DNA of 19,933 bases from JAYUHK01 sp043767025 (GCA_043767025.1 JAYUHK010000219.1:1-19933); one strand, 5' to 3'; numbered from the stretch's first letter, positions 8,184-15,056 are shown. The notes: generated from the letters alone by a model not told the origin. Program-made: numbers and translations.

Positions 8184-8256
8184 GTTTTGTATTGAGAATT
8201 TTAGCTAAAAAAAAATTCAATTAAAGTAAAATTATTGTCTAAAAAACGTATTGTTA

Positions 8257-8613
8257 TTATACTTTCCGAATCCGTTGAGTCTGCACTATTTTATTATTTT
8301 TATTCAGGATTTGCACCAAATAAATCCCTGCGGGCAAGTCTGCCACGTTGTAATGCTCGCTTTTTTGAGCTTCAAAGCTCTTGATTTTGCGCCCAACGGT
8401 GTTGAAAATTACCACTCCGCCGACCACTTCATCGTTATTGATACCGAAAAAGTCAATCATCGGATTGGGAAAAATTGATAATTCAATTTTTTTGGAGTCC
8501 TGTTGGGTGGCAGCGTTACCGTTCAGACAACTTGGGCAAGTTTCGTCGCCTTTCTGCGCGAACACAGAAAAATTTATAAAAATAATGCTAACAAGGAGTA
8601 AAATTTGCTTCAT
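8257..8613 (-). CDS. Very small secreted protein with a T9SS C-terminal sorting domain
   Basis: The 118-residue product has a clean signal peptide (MKQILLLVSIIFINFSVFAQ) and, from about residue 44, a type A type IX secretion tail: IFPNPMIDFFGINN, VVIFNTVGRKI, LPAGIYLVQI and the final basic RIRKV. That tail of about 75 residues normally sits at the end of large secreted enzymes or adhesins and directs export and surface attachment. Here only about 24 residues lie between signal peptide and tail, with a CPSC pair of cysteines. The open frame extends upstream to 8775, but that stretch lacks a sensible N-terminus and reads through duplicated DNA, so I chose the start with the signal peptide. It may be a remnant of a larger cargo or a genuine surface peptide. 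Confidence 0.8.
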   Translation of the reverse strand: MKQILLLVSIIFINFSVFAQKGDETCPSCLNGNAATQQDSKKIELSIFPNPMIDFFGINNDEVVGGVVIFNTVGRKIKSFEAQKSEHYNVADLPAGIYLVQILNKNNKIVQTQRIRKV

Positions 8614-8649
8614 GGTTGTGATTGATACAGTTCGTAAATGTCTTGGGCT

Positions 8650-8681
8650 GCAAGTTATAAGAAAAATGCAGATTCTGCAAA
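8650..8681 (-). promoter_or_regulatory. Possible promoter of the T9SS-tail gene
   Basis: On the minus strand TTTG (8678-8681) is followed after 20 bp by TAACTTGC (8650-8657), six of eight matches to TAnnTTTG-like spacing. A start near 8643 gives a leader of about 30 nt. The equivalent site in the other repeat copy also keeps TTTG and a TAATTTTT -7 element, which supports it mildly. Confidence 0.4.
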
Positions 8682-8708
8682 TATTTTTTGGTTTTTGCAC
8701 AATAAAAT

Positions 8709-8756
8709 TTAAAAATAGCCAAAATAGTATTTGAGTGCGTCCATAAAATCCTGTCG
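8709..8756 (-). pseudogene. 3' fragment of the LytTR regulator gene
   Basis: These 48 bp encode RQDFMDALKYYFGYF and a stop, exactly the last 15 residues of the intact LytTR regulator encoded at 10714-11193. The fragment has no start of its own and ends abruptly at 8756, next to the 3' end of the EreA/ChaN-like gene. It marks the duplication edge. Confidence 0.85.
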
Positions 8757-8771
8757 TACTTAATATGACTA

Positions 8772-10448
8772 TCATTCACACTCTATTTTAGTAATATGGA
8801 TTGGAAATCCCGAATGATTAAACTCTAAAGCTACATAATTCCCATTATTGACAGAAATCTCAACAAATTTTTTCCTTTTTTCAAAAGGAACTACTATTAA
8901 CGGAATACTTTTGTACGGAAATAATTCCTTTTCTTTTTTGTCGTAGATGGCAAGATAGCCAGCTTCTATCGCTTTTAGCTTTACTTCAACTTTGCAGTCT
9001 TTACCTATCAATGTTTGATAATTATTACATTTATCGTGGTGGCTGCTTGAATTGTGTACTATTTGTAAATCGACTTTATCTTGAAGTTGATTTATCAGAA
9101 AATATTCGCCTCCTTTTTGCATCGGAATTACATCTTCTATTTCATTAGGTACTGGATATTTTTCTTGAAATGTTTGATTAACTGACAGGATTCTCCCACT
9201 TGTTAATTCTTTTAGATTTTCAGCCATAAATTTTAATTGAGGATTTTTAGATGTCCTATAAATGTGACTGCCACCAGACAATATTATTGTTTTGCCATTT
9301 TTAGATTTATTTTGGGATATGATGTTATTTGCTTGCCCCCGTTCTCTAAAATTTCGTTTCTCTGACGGTGTCTTACATGAATCGCAGTTGTATGAGTACG
9401 CTTCAAATGGAAAAACATACAGACCAAGTTTGACAGCTTCGCGTATCAAGTTTGCCATATTCGGTTCGTCGGAGTAGAAACCTGACCCATGAATTGGAAA
9501 TCCAAATTTATTTACATCATGGTCAATATCAGTAAGCGTTTCGATTCCTATTTTAGTATATCCTTGTCTTACCAAATCGGGCAAAATCTGCATAAGAAAA
9601 TACCTACAGTATGGATCTGAATGATTTTCATTAAAAAGTATGAAGTCAAAGTTTGATGCAATTTTCTTTAAATGAGTTTTTGCAGACACGAAATAAATTG
9701 TATCGGACTTACCAATAGGGCGATTCTGACTTTTGGTACAAGAATAATCGCCTACAAACGATTTGTAAAATGATATAGACTCTGATAATTTAATTTTAAT
9801 GGAGTCTGTCGCGCGGTCAATAAAATTTAGAGCTTGAAAATAATTTCCATTCGATTCGTATTTATCAAACATATATTCTTGTATGTTGTCTTTGATTTTG
9901 TTATTTTCTTTTTCAACCATTTTTACAACCAATGACTTCACAACTGGTATGGCGTATTCTTCCAAGTATGGATATAATTTGCCAGCATCTTTTTTACTGC
10001 TTGTAACAAAACTAATTCTTAATATGTCACTTTCATTTAGCTTGTGATAAGTATCCAAAATTATGTATTCAACCTCCTTTTCTGTTATGTTGCTGTTGTA
10101 AAACACAACGTCTTGAACCGTTAATTTCTTACCTGCGTAGTTTTCTTTTTTGCTCAATTTTTTATCTGACAAAACATCAAAATAAACCGAAACATTAACG
10201 TCATTTGTGACTAAACATAACATACTCCTGTGTTTAAAATTTTTTTCAGGATAGTTGGATATTAACTTTTGCTTTTTATTTGGATTCCAATACAATTTAG
10301 AGTTCAGATAAATATTGAAGGAGAAATCATTATCCCATTCTACATACCTCATAGGGAGATTTTTTTTGCTATCGAAAAACAATGCACCTTTGTGTGTTCT
10401 GCAAGAAGTAAATATTAATGAAGCAATAAGAAGTATATATATTTTCAT
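8772..10448 (-). CDS. Lipoprotein with an EreA/ChaN/TIKI-like domain
   Basis: The 558-residue product starts with MKIYILLIASLIFTSC, a signal peptide with a lipobox, so it should be an envelope lipoprotein. The N-terminal ~250 residues are unrecognised. From about residue 268 it resembles the EreA/ChaN/TraB (TIKI) fold: ILFNENHSDPYCRYF with Glu274 and His276 matching the family's GExH; KIGIETL with a second Glu near 302; RERGQANNI, matching the RExxMAxNI segment; and ILSGGSHIYR with His395. Members include erythromycin esterases, haem-binding ChaN and metalloproteases, so hydrolysis or ligand binding is plausible but unproved. The C-terminal ~120 residues may form a beta domain. The DNA is visibly AT-richer than its neighbours, and the gene is bracketed by direct repeats, both suggesting insertion. 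Confidence 0.7.
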   Translation of the reverse strand: MKIYILLIASLIFTSCRTHKGALFFDSKKNLPMRYVEWDNDFSFNIYLNSKLYWNPNKKQKLISNYPEKNFKHRSMLCLVTNDVNVSVYFDVLSDKKLSKKENYAGKKLTVQDVVFYNSNITEKEVEYIILDTYHKLNESDILRISFVTSSKKDAGKLYPYLEEYAIPVVKSLVVKMVEKENNKIKDNIQEYMFDKYESNGNYFQALNFIDRATDSIKIKLSESISFYKSFVGDYSCTKSQNRPIGKSDTIYFVSAKTHLKKIASNFDFILFNENHSDPYCRYFLMQILPDLVRQGYTKIGIETLTDIDHDVNKFGFPIHGSGFYSDEPNMANLIREAVKLGLYVFPFEAYSYNCDSCKTPSEKRNFRERGQANNIISQNKSKNGKTIILSGGSHIYRTSKNPQLKFMAENLKELTSGRILSVNQTFQEKYPVPNEIEDVIPMQKGGEYFLINQLQDKVDLQIVHNSSSHHDKCNNYQTLIGKDCKVEVKLKAIEAGYLAIYDKKEKELFPYKSIPLIVVPFEKRKKFVEISVNNGNYVALEFNHSGFPIHITKIECE

Positions 10449-10577
10449 TTTAATAAGATTATTAGCTATTTTAAGTGCTGAAATTTGTAGTTTACATTTA
10501 TTTTTGATATTTTGTTAGTATTAAACGTTGAATAAGTATCGTTGAGCAGGATATTATTTTGCAACTGAACTACCAAC

Positions 10578-10625
10578 AGAAAAACGCATAAAAATAATGC
10601 TGACAAGGAGTAAAACTTAACAAAT
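10578..10625 (-). pseudogene. Decayed signal-peptide remnant of a T9SS-tail gene paralogue
   Basis: Aligned with the intact gene start at 8613, the minus strand here still reads VLLLVSIIF in frame, matching the signal peptide ILLLVSIIF. The ATG has become ATT (10623-10625) and the third codon is TAA (10617-10619). Similarity stops near 10578, so nothing of the mature protein or sorting tail remains. Confidence 0.65.
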
Positions 10626-10761
10626 GATTGTGATTGATACAGTTCGTAAAAGTCTTCGCATAAAAATTATGAAAAAATAATCAGTTTTGCAAATATTTTT
10701 TGCACAATAAAATTTAAAAATAGCCAAAATAGTATTTGAGTGCGTCCATAAAATCCTGTCG
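10578..10761. repeat. Direct repeat copy B flanking the EreA/ChaN-like gene
   Basis: This is the partner of 8566-8756, in the same orientation about 2 kb away; 10697-10761 is identical to 8692-8756. It covers the 3' end of the intact LytTR gene, the following intergenic DNA and a decayed copy of the T9SS-tail gene's signal peptide. The 129 bp between it and the EreA/ChaN-like start (10449-10577) show no gene. Confidence 0.9.
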
Positions 10762-11193
10762 CTTGCCTACCGAAACGCTGATGGTGCAGCCGTTTTCCAT
10801 CACCACTTGCCCGCCTTTTCCTTTGATATAGCGTTGGACGTAGTTCATATTTACGGTGTACGAGCGATGGATTCTGATAAATTGTCCCGACTCTTCGAGC
10901 ATCAATTCGATGTCGCGGAGCGTACGGCAGACGAGGAGATGCCGTCCGTCCAAAAAATGCAGTTGCGTATAATTTCCATCGGCTTCGAGGCTGATGATAT
11001 TTTGTACGCGCTCAAAACTGATGCCTTCCATAGTCGGAAGGGCTACTTTTTGGAGCGCATTTTGGGGCGTGGCAGGCGACGGTCGCGCGGTAGAGAGGTC
11101 GGCTTTTTTTTCTTCATAAAGTGCTACTCGACGAGCGGGAGCAGAAAAAATCGGAGTGACAACGGGCGCAGCTTGAAGTAATTGATTGGTCAT
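10714..11193 (-). CDS. LytTR-domain DNA-binding regulator without a receiver domain
   Basis: The C-terminal ~100 residues are a LytTR domain: ISLEADGNYTQLHFLDGRHLLVCRTLRDIE, then FIRIHRSYTVNMNYVQRY, KGGQVVMENGCTISVS and VGKRQDFMDALK. LytTR proteins bind DNA through a ten-stranded beta fold and usually act as AlgR/AgrA/LytR response regulators. Here the N-terminal ~55 residues are a proline- and alanine-rich linker with no CheY-like receiver, so phosphorylation control is unlikely and no histidine kinase lies nearby. Stand-alone LytTR regulators occur in Bacteroidota. The last 15 codons are duplicated at 8709-8756. On the minus strand the order is LytTR, EreA/ChaN-like lipoprotein, T9SS-tail peptide; the original neighbour was probably the T9SS-tail gene. 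Confidence 0.9.
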   Translation of the reverse strand: MTNQLLQAAPVVTPIFSAPARRVALYEEKKADLSTARPSPATPQNALQKVALPTMEGISFERVQNIISLEADGNYTQLHFLDGRHLLVCRTLRDIELMLEESGQFIRIHRSYTVNMNYVQRYIKGKGGQVVMENGCTISVSVGKRQDFMDALKYYFGYF

Positions 11194-11225
11194 AATTTTT
11201 CTTTTAGCAATTAAAGTTTGGTGTC

Positions 11226-11273
11226 TTACGAATGAAGAAAAATAAAGTAATTTATTTTAGATACATTCCTTAT
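11226..11273 (-). repeat. Copy b of the ~48-bp interspersed intergenic repeat
   Basis: On the minus strand it reads AAGGAATGTATCTAAAATAA, then ATTACTTTATTTTTCTTCAT and TCGTAA. It is the best full copy in the window, placed 33 bp upstream of the LytTR start. Compare 3413-3460, 14048-14075 and 19126-19320. Confidence 0.5.
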
Positions 11274-11395
11274 AAAGTAATTGAGTGGTTACTGAATGCA
11301 ATATTCGATATAAAAAATACTTGCTGCAAGCCAGATTATAAAAATAAGTCAGGTTTCTAAATTTAAAAATAATTATATTTTTGAATAAAAAAATG

Positions 11396-11403
11396 TAATT
11401 TTG
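11396..11403 (+). promoter_or_regulatory. Likely -7 element for the 509-residue protein gene
   Basis: TAATTTTG matches the Bacteroidota -7 consensus TAnnTTTG and sits 20 bp before the ATG at 11424. A TTG at 11381-11383 is too close (12 bp) to be a normal -33 element, so only the -7 box is supported. Confidence 0.4.
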
Positions 11404-11423
11404 CCTCAAAATAAGTTTAAATT

Positions 11424-12953
11424 ATGCCTAAAAATCATTCTACCAAACTTTTTGATTTGATACAATCTTTGAGCAGTTCCGAAAAACGCCACTTCAAAGT
11501 GCATCTCCAAAAGTCTGAAAAGCACAAATACGCACTTTTATTCGATGCTATGGAACAAGCTCCAACATCGGACGACGACCTATTCAAGCAAATTATCTAT
11601 GGTAGTGCAGCGATAGTTAGCAAAAAATATTCGGAGTTAAAGTCTTATTTGTATGATTTATTGCTCAATAGTTTGCAATCGTTTGACGAATCTACGTCGG
11701 TAGATTATTTTTTAAAAAATAACCTGCTCAATATCAAGACTTTATACAAGCGAGCGCGGTATGAAGACTGTCGGGAGTTGCTGCACAAAGTACGCCGAGT
11801 GGCACAAGAACACGAGTCTTTTCAGCATCTTTTGGAAGTCGTGCAGTGGGAAAAACAAATTGCCTACGCAGAGGCGGATATTAATTTTTGGAATACTCAT
11901 TTGCACAGATTAGTCCTCGAAGAGCAATTTTATACAGCGCAAACGGCGCTTATTTCGTCCTTGCGCAACGCGTTTTTTCGCTTGCTTGCGCTTATTCGCC
12001 AGAACGCTGCGCACAGCAATTCGGAGCATAGAGCCACGCTGCAAAAAATTATTGAGCTGCCGTATCTATCTGATTTTGAGCAACTTAACTCCAAAAAAAG
12101 CCAAATTCTTTACCTCCGAATTTTTAATATTTACTACTATTCTATCCACGAATATGAGGATTTTTATGCTTCTGGAAAAAAATTGGTAGTGGCAATGGAA
12201 TCCAATCCCGCCTTTCTTCGAGAAGACGTTTCGGAATATATTTCGGCGTTGAGCAACTACACTTACAGCTGTTTTTTGCAAAAAAAATATTCAGAAATGG
12301 AAATTGCATTGGAAAAATTTAAGACAATTCGCACCCTTACGACAGACGACGAAACAAAAGTACATCGCCAATATTACCAAAACAAATTTGCTATTTGTAT
12401 CGCTACAGGAAATTTTAAGGAAGGATTGGTGGCTTTGAAAGAACACTTGCGCGAGATAGAAAAGTTCGATAAAAATATGTTCGAGCGCAGCAGTTTTTAC
12501 TACAACTATTTTTATATTCACTTTGGAAACGGGAACTTTGAAGACGCATTGGACTTTCTCAACCAGTGGTTGCAGTTGCCAAAAAGCGTGGAGCGGCAGG
12601 ATTTGCAGCGCGTGGCTCGTATTCTCAACCTAATCACCCATCTCGAATTGGGCAATTTTTTACTCATAGAGTCGCTCTTGCGCTCCGCCCACCGGTTCAT
12701 GGACAAAAGCGGCAGTCCTGACCAGTTGGAACGAAAAATTATGACTTATATCCGCAATATAAGCAGGAGCAACGATGGGCGACAAAAGAAATCAATGACA
12801 CAAAATCTGCACGCATTTTTTGAGCAAGAAAAAGATAACAAGCTGAAAAACAACTTGTTAGAATATTTTGATTTTGCGGCGTGGCTGCAAAGTAAGTTGC
12901 AAGGATTACCCTTTGCCGAAGTAGTCCGGCAGCATTACGCGCAAACATTGTGA
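11424..12953 (+). CDS. Large helical (TPR-like) protein of unknown function
   Basis: The 509-residue product has no signal peptide, membrane segment or enzyme motif. It begins with LFDLIQSLSSSEKRHFKVHL and a segment with KKYSELKSYLYDLLLNSLQSF; I have the impression that this N-terminus recurs in conserved Bacteroidota hypothetical proteins. The rest is a succession of amphipathic helical pairs with aromatic spacing (for example YARIxD-like and ALEKF, GLVALKEHL, ALDFLNQWLQL), suggesting TPR-like repeats and a role as a protein-protein scaffold or regulator, which is inference. A plausible -7 box lies 20 bp before the ATG. Its stop is only 5 bp from the convergent RiPP-like gene, with no terminator between. 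Confidence 0.75.
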   Translation: MPKNHSTKLFDLIQSLSSSEKRHFKVHLQKSEKHKYALLFDAMEQAPTSDDDLFKQIIYGSAAIVSKKYSELKSYLYDLLLNSLQSFDESTSVDYFLKNNLLNIKTLYKRARYEDCRELLHKVRRVAQEHESFQHLLEVVQWEKQIAYAEADINFWNTHLHRLVLEEQFYTAQTALISSLRNAFFRLLALIRQNAAHSNSEHRATLQKIIELPYLSDFEQLNSKKSQILYLRIFNIYYYSIHEYEDFYASGKKLVVAMESNPAFLREDVSEYISALSNYTYSCFLQKKYSEMEIALEKFKTIRTLTTDDETKVHRQYYQNKFAICIATGNFKEGLVALKEHLREIEKFDKNMFERSSFYYNYFYIHFGNGNFEDALDFLNQWLQLPKSVERQDLQRVARILNLITHLELGNFLLIESLLRSAHRFMDKSGSPDQLERKIMTYIRNISRSNDGRQKKSMTQNLHAFFEQEKDNKLKNNLLEYFDFAAWLQSKLQGLPFAEVVRQHYAQTL

Positions 12954-12958
12954 CCGAA

Positions 12959-13204
12959 TTACAAGCCGCCTTTTCCGGTGCCGCCGTGTCCGCTACCGCC
13001 TGTGTTGTGCTGTTTGGGCGTGTTGAAAAGTCCTTCCCACAGGTCGCGGCGCACATCTACGCCCGTAACTCCGCCTTTGGTAGTCGTTATTTTTCCGCTC
13101 GAGGACACATAGCCGCCTTTGGTTGCTTGGGCTTGTTGTTCGTTCAACAATTCGTTCAAACTTTGTATTTTTAGTTCGGCGAGTGTAATTTTTGTAGGTG
13201 CCAT
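12959..13204 (-). CDS. GG-leader RiPP precursor-like peptide
   Basis: The 81-residue product opens with KITLAELKIQSLNELLNEQQ and reaches a double-glycine (ATKGG, residues ~26-30). This matches the plan of Bacteroidota natural-product precursors, in which an L-rich amphipathic leader ends in GG and is cut by a C39-type peptidase transporter. The remainder (YVSSSGKITTTKGGVTGVDV, then a Gly-rich tail with HNTGGSGHGGTGKGGL) is rich in Ser, Thr and Gly but has no Cys, so classical lanthionine rings cannot form. No cyclodehydratase, dehydratase, radical-SAM or ABC exporter gene lies in the window. It may be an orphan precursor served in trans, or a small protein that only shares the leader-like N-terminus. 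It is convergent with the 509-residue protein gene. Confidence 0.6.
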   Translation of the reverse strand: MAPTKITLAELKIQSLNELLNEQQAQATKGGYVSSSGKITTTKGGVTGVDVRRDLWEGLFNTPKQHNTGGSGHGGTGKGGL

Positions 13205-13212
13205 AATTGGTA

Positions 13213-13220
13213 CAAATTTA
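13213..13220 (-). promoter_or_regulatory. -7 box very close to the RiPP-like start codon
   Basis: On the minus strand TAAATTTG is a full match to TAnnTTTG, with TTTC rather than TTTG at the -33 position 20 bp upstream. The predicted transcript start falls within a few bases of the ATG at 13204, so the mRNA would be leaderless or nearly so. Confidence 0.4.
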
Positions 13221-13356
13221 TTAGATGAATATTGTATTTAGAAAATAAAAATAATGCTTTTTTAAATATCCAACTTACCATAAAAAAACAAAAGTCAGGT
13301 TTCTGAAACAAAAAAACTTCTGAAAATATTTTTTCTAAAAAAAATTATTTCAAAAG

Positions 13357-13387
13357 TTGTGCAGCCTAAAAAAAAATACTACCTTTG
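13357..13387 (+). promoter_or_regulatory. Promoter of the tRNA-Phe gene
   Basis: TTG at 13357-13359 and TACCTTTG at 13380-13387 are separated by 20 bp, a full match to the Bacteroidota sigma-A consensus. The start would be near 13394, about 20 nt before the mature tRNA 5' end. Between here and the RiPP-like gene (13221-13356) I see only AT-rich DNA. Confidence 0.7.
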
Positions 13388-13414
13388 CGGTCGCTTCTGA
13401 AAGGAAGATGTTTT

Positions 13415-13487
13415 GGTGCGGTAGCTCAGTCGGTAGAGCAATGGACTGAAAATCCATGTGTCGCCGGTTCGATCCCGGCCCACACCA
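13415..13487 (+). tRNA. tRNA-Phe (GAA)
   Basis: A full cloverleaf can be drawn. The acceptor strands are GGTGCGG and CCACACC, with one C-A mismatch at pair 5-68. The D arm is GCTC/GAGC, the anticodon stem ATGGA/TCCAT encloses CTGAAAA with anticodon GAA, the variable loop is GTGTC, and the T arm is GCCGG-TTCGATC-CCGGC. The discriminator is A; the CCA tail is not encoded. A promoter precedes it and a hairpin follows. Confidence 0.96.
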
Positions 13488-13490
13488 CTT

Positions 13491-13530
13491 GAAAGAGATT
13501 CGTCGGGGAAGCCTGCCGAGTCTTTTTCTT
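13491..13530 (+). terminator. Terminator-like hairpin after tRNA-Phe
   Basis: AGATTCG at 13496-13502 pairs with CGAGTCT at 13517-13523 with one wobble, and the stem can be extended to 13491-13528 because an A-rich left arm faces the T-tract. Transcription reading through it would enter the DUF2721 gene 16 bp later. Confidence 0.5.
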
Positions 13531-13546
13531 TTTAAAAATATTTCGT

Positions 13547-14035
13547 ATGGAAATAACACTCACCACGCCTGCCATCGTTTTTTCTACCGTTTCGCTGATT
13601 TATTTGGCGTACACGAACCGTTTTGTGGCACTCTCCAACCTCGTGCGCAACCTCAAAGTAAGGTATGTCGAAACTCGCGACCCAAGCATCGTCCCACAAA
13701 TATCCAATTTGCGCCGCCGCATCGAACTGATTCGGAATATGCAACTGCTCGGCATCGGCTCTTTGCTGACGAGTACGCTGTCCATTTTGTGTTTGCTTTT
13801 TGACCAAAAACACTGGGGCGCGGGGCTTTTTTGTGGCAGTTTGATTTGTCTTATTGCTTCTATGTTGCTGGCGGCGCGCGAAATTTTGATGAGCGTAGAA
13901 GCCCTCAACATCGAGTTGAGCAGCATCGAAGAGCTGAACGCATCGGGCGACGACGGCTTTGATTTGGGCGATAATCTCAAAAAAATTGCCAATCATTTAC
14001 TGTTCAAACACGACAAGACGGAGGAAGAAAAGTAA
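13547..14035 (+). CDS. DUF2721-family membrane protein
   Basis: The 162-residue protein matches the plan of DUF2721 (PF11026): an N-terminal hydrophobic helix TPAIVFSTVSLIYLAYTNRF followed by the conserved LSNLVRNLK, a cytoplasmic helical stretch with paired arginines (NLRRRIELIR), and two further hydrophobic helices (MQLLGIGSLLTSTLSILCLLF and AGLFCGSLICLIASMLLAAREI). It should be an inner-membrane protein with three helices and an acidic C-terminal tail. The function of the family is unknown. It stands 60 bp after tRNA-Phe, with a hairpin between them. Confidence 0.85.
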   Translation: MEITLTTPAIVFSTVSLIYLAYTNRFVALSNLVRNLKVRYVETRDPSIVPQISNLRRRIELIRNMQLLGIGSLLTSTLSILCLLFDQKHWGAGLFCGSLICLIASMLLAAREILMSVEALNIELSSIEELNASGDDGFDLGDNLKKIANHLLFKHDKTEEEK

Positions 14036-14047
14036 GCCTGTGAGCTG

Positions 14048-14075
14048 ATAAGGAACACATCTAAAATAACTTTTT
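14048..14075 (+). repeat. Partial copy c of the interspersed intergenic repeat
   Basis: AAGGAACACATCTAAAATAA at 14050-14069 matches the head of the copy at 11226-11273. It lies in the short gap between the convergent DUF2721 and lipoprotein genes and runs a few bases into the 3' end of the latter. Confidence 0.4.
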
Positions 14076-14849
14076 ATCCACTTTCTGTTCTCTTCGCCAA
14101 AACCTTTTTGCGATAGCGAGTTGTAAGCCAAGGCTGATAGCCCCTTTTTCAAAAGGTATATAACCTTTTAAGTAAGGGTTATTTTGGGGCAAAAAATTTC
14201 GGGAAGAATTGAGTTGAAGCTGTATTTTTGCATACTTCCAGCCAACTCTTACCGTAAGCGACGTTTCGCCAAAATTGTAATTTTTTGTCTGCGCAATAGT
14301 ATCAAGCGTGTAGAAATTATAATTAGATGTACCAATTTCTTTCAGAACATTGTTTTGAACTTTGGTAAAAGACAGTTTAGACAGTCGAAATGCAAGGATT
14401 GCGTCAAAATATTTCGATGAAAGACCTATTGCAGGCTGTAAAAATATTTGTTTAAAATCCAACGCCGAAGTTCCGATACCATATTTGTTGTAGGTATGCT
14501 TTTGATTGCCCTGCCCGTAGCCTCCATATACTTCAAAATGGGCGTATTTTACCTCATTAATTGGAGAAAAATAACCTACTGCGCCCTCATAATATTCTCC
14601 TTGCCCGCCATCAATTTTGTCGCCGCCGTAGGCTTTCATTCCATTCGCTAATACCGCCAAATGATTCGTTAGGGAATAAGCCACTTGTATTTCCTCTGAT
14701 TTAGTATCGTCTGACTGGGCTTGGGCATATAAAATTCGGAACTCATTTTTTTCGCGAAACAACGGCACGTTGTGTATGTTGGGCATATAATAATGGTGCG
14801 TGCAACTGCCAAAAAGCAAACAAGGTAAAAGGTAGATTAATTTTTGCAT
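14061..14849 (-). CDS. Outer-membrane-type lipoprotein, probable beta-barrel
   Basis: MQKLIYLLPCLLFGSCTHHYY is a lipoprotein signal sequence with a lipobox and Cys16. The mature part has many alternating hydrophobic strands with aromatic girdles (FRILYAQAQ, IQVAYSLTNHLAVLANG, YYEGAVGYFS, YAHFEVYGGYG, FDAILAFRLSKLSFT, SLTVRVGWKYAKIQLQL), the appearance of a small outer-membrane barrel; similar Bacteroidota proteins are annotated only as hypothetical. A strong -7 box is found about 70 bp upstream. The gene converges on DUF2721 with a 25-bp gap. Confidence 0.65.
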   Translation of the reverse strand: MQKLIYLLPCLLFGSCTHHYYMPNIHNVPLFREKNEFRILYAQAQSDDTKSEEIQVAYSLTNHLAVLANGMKAYGGDKIDGGQGEYYEGAVGYFSPINEVKYAHFEVYGGYGQGNQKHTYNKYGIGTSALDFKQIFLQPAIGLSSKYFDAILAFRLSKLSFTKVQNNVLKEIGTSNYNFYTLDTIAQTKNYNFGETSLTVRVGWKYAKIQLQLNSSRNFLPQNNPYLKGYIPFEKGAISLGLQLAIAKRFWRREQKVDKKLF

Positions 14850-14918
14850 TTTTTAAAGATTTTTATTGTCAAAGAAGAAGGAAAAAATGTATGATTTATT
14901 CTGGATAAGTTTCTGGTG

Positions 14919-14926
14919 CAAAATTA
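14919..14926 (-). promoter_or_regulatory. -7 box upstream of the 262-residue lipoprotein gene
   Basis: TAATTTTG on the minus strand fully matches TAnnTTTG. No proper TTG stands at the -33 position. It would give a leader of about 60 nt. The rest of 14850-15056, between divergent genes, is very AT-rich without other structure that I can see. Confidence 0.4.
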
Positions 14927-15056
14927 CGGGCGCAAAAAATGCGTTTTGAAGTAAATTTCGATAAAAACATATATTTATTTTGCATATATTAAGAAAAAAA
15001 CGATAAAAAATGCTTTTATTCACTAAAAAATAACTTTTTTCCTAACTTTACCCCCA

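Larger units (their letters stand above)
8566..8756. repeat. Direct repeat copy A flanking the EreA/ChaN-like gene
   Basis: This block aligns, with small indels, to 10578-10761 in the same orientation. The last 65 bp (8692-8756) are identical to 10697-10761; the rest is diverged but clearly alignable, including ATTGATACAGTTCGTAAA, ACAAGGAGTAAAA and GCAAATATTTTTT. It spans the start of the T9SS-tail gene, the intergenic DNA and a fragment of the LytTR gene. Confidence 0.9.

Noticed and set aside
8614..8775. N-terminal extension of the T9SS-tail protein
   Set aside because: The extension runs through the duplicated intergenic block and a LytTR fragment, and the signal peptide begins only at the internal Met encoded at 8611-8613.
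8566..10761. Insertion sequence or composite transposon
   Set aside because: The flanking copies are direct, carry pieces of neighbouring genes and encode no transposase; no terminal inverted repeats were found.
11381..11403. Complete promoter (TTG plus TAATTTTG) for the 509-residue protein
   Set aside because: The spacing of 12 bp between the elements is far below the usual 19-21; only the -7 box was kept.
13415..13560. Integration site of a mobile element at tRNA-Phe
   Set aside because: No repeat of the tRNA 3' end and no integrase gene were found downstream; the following gene is an ordinary DUF2721 gene.
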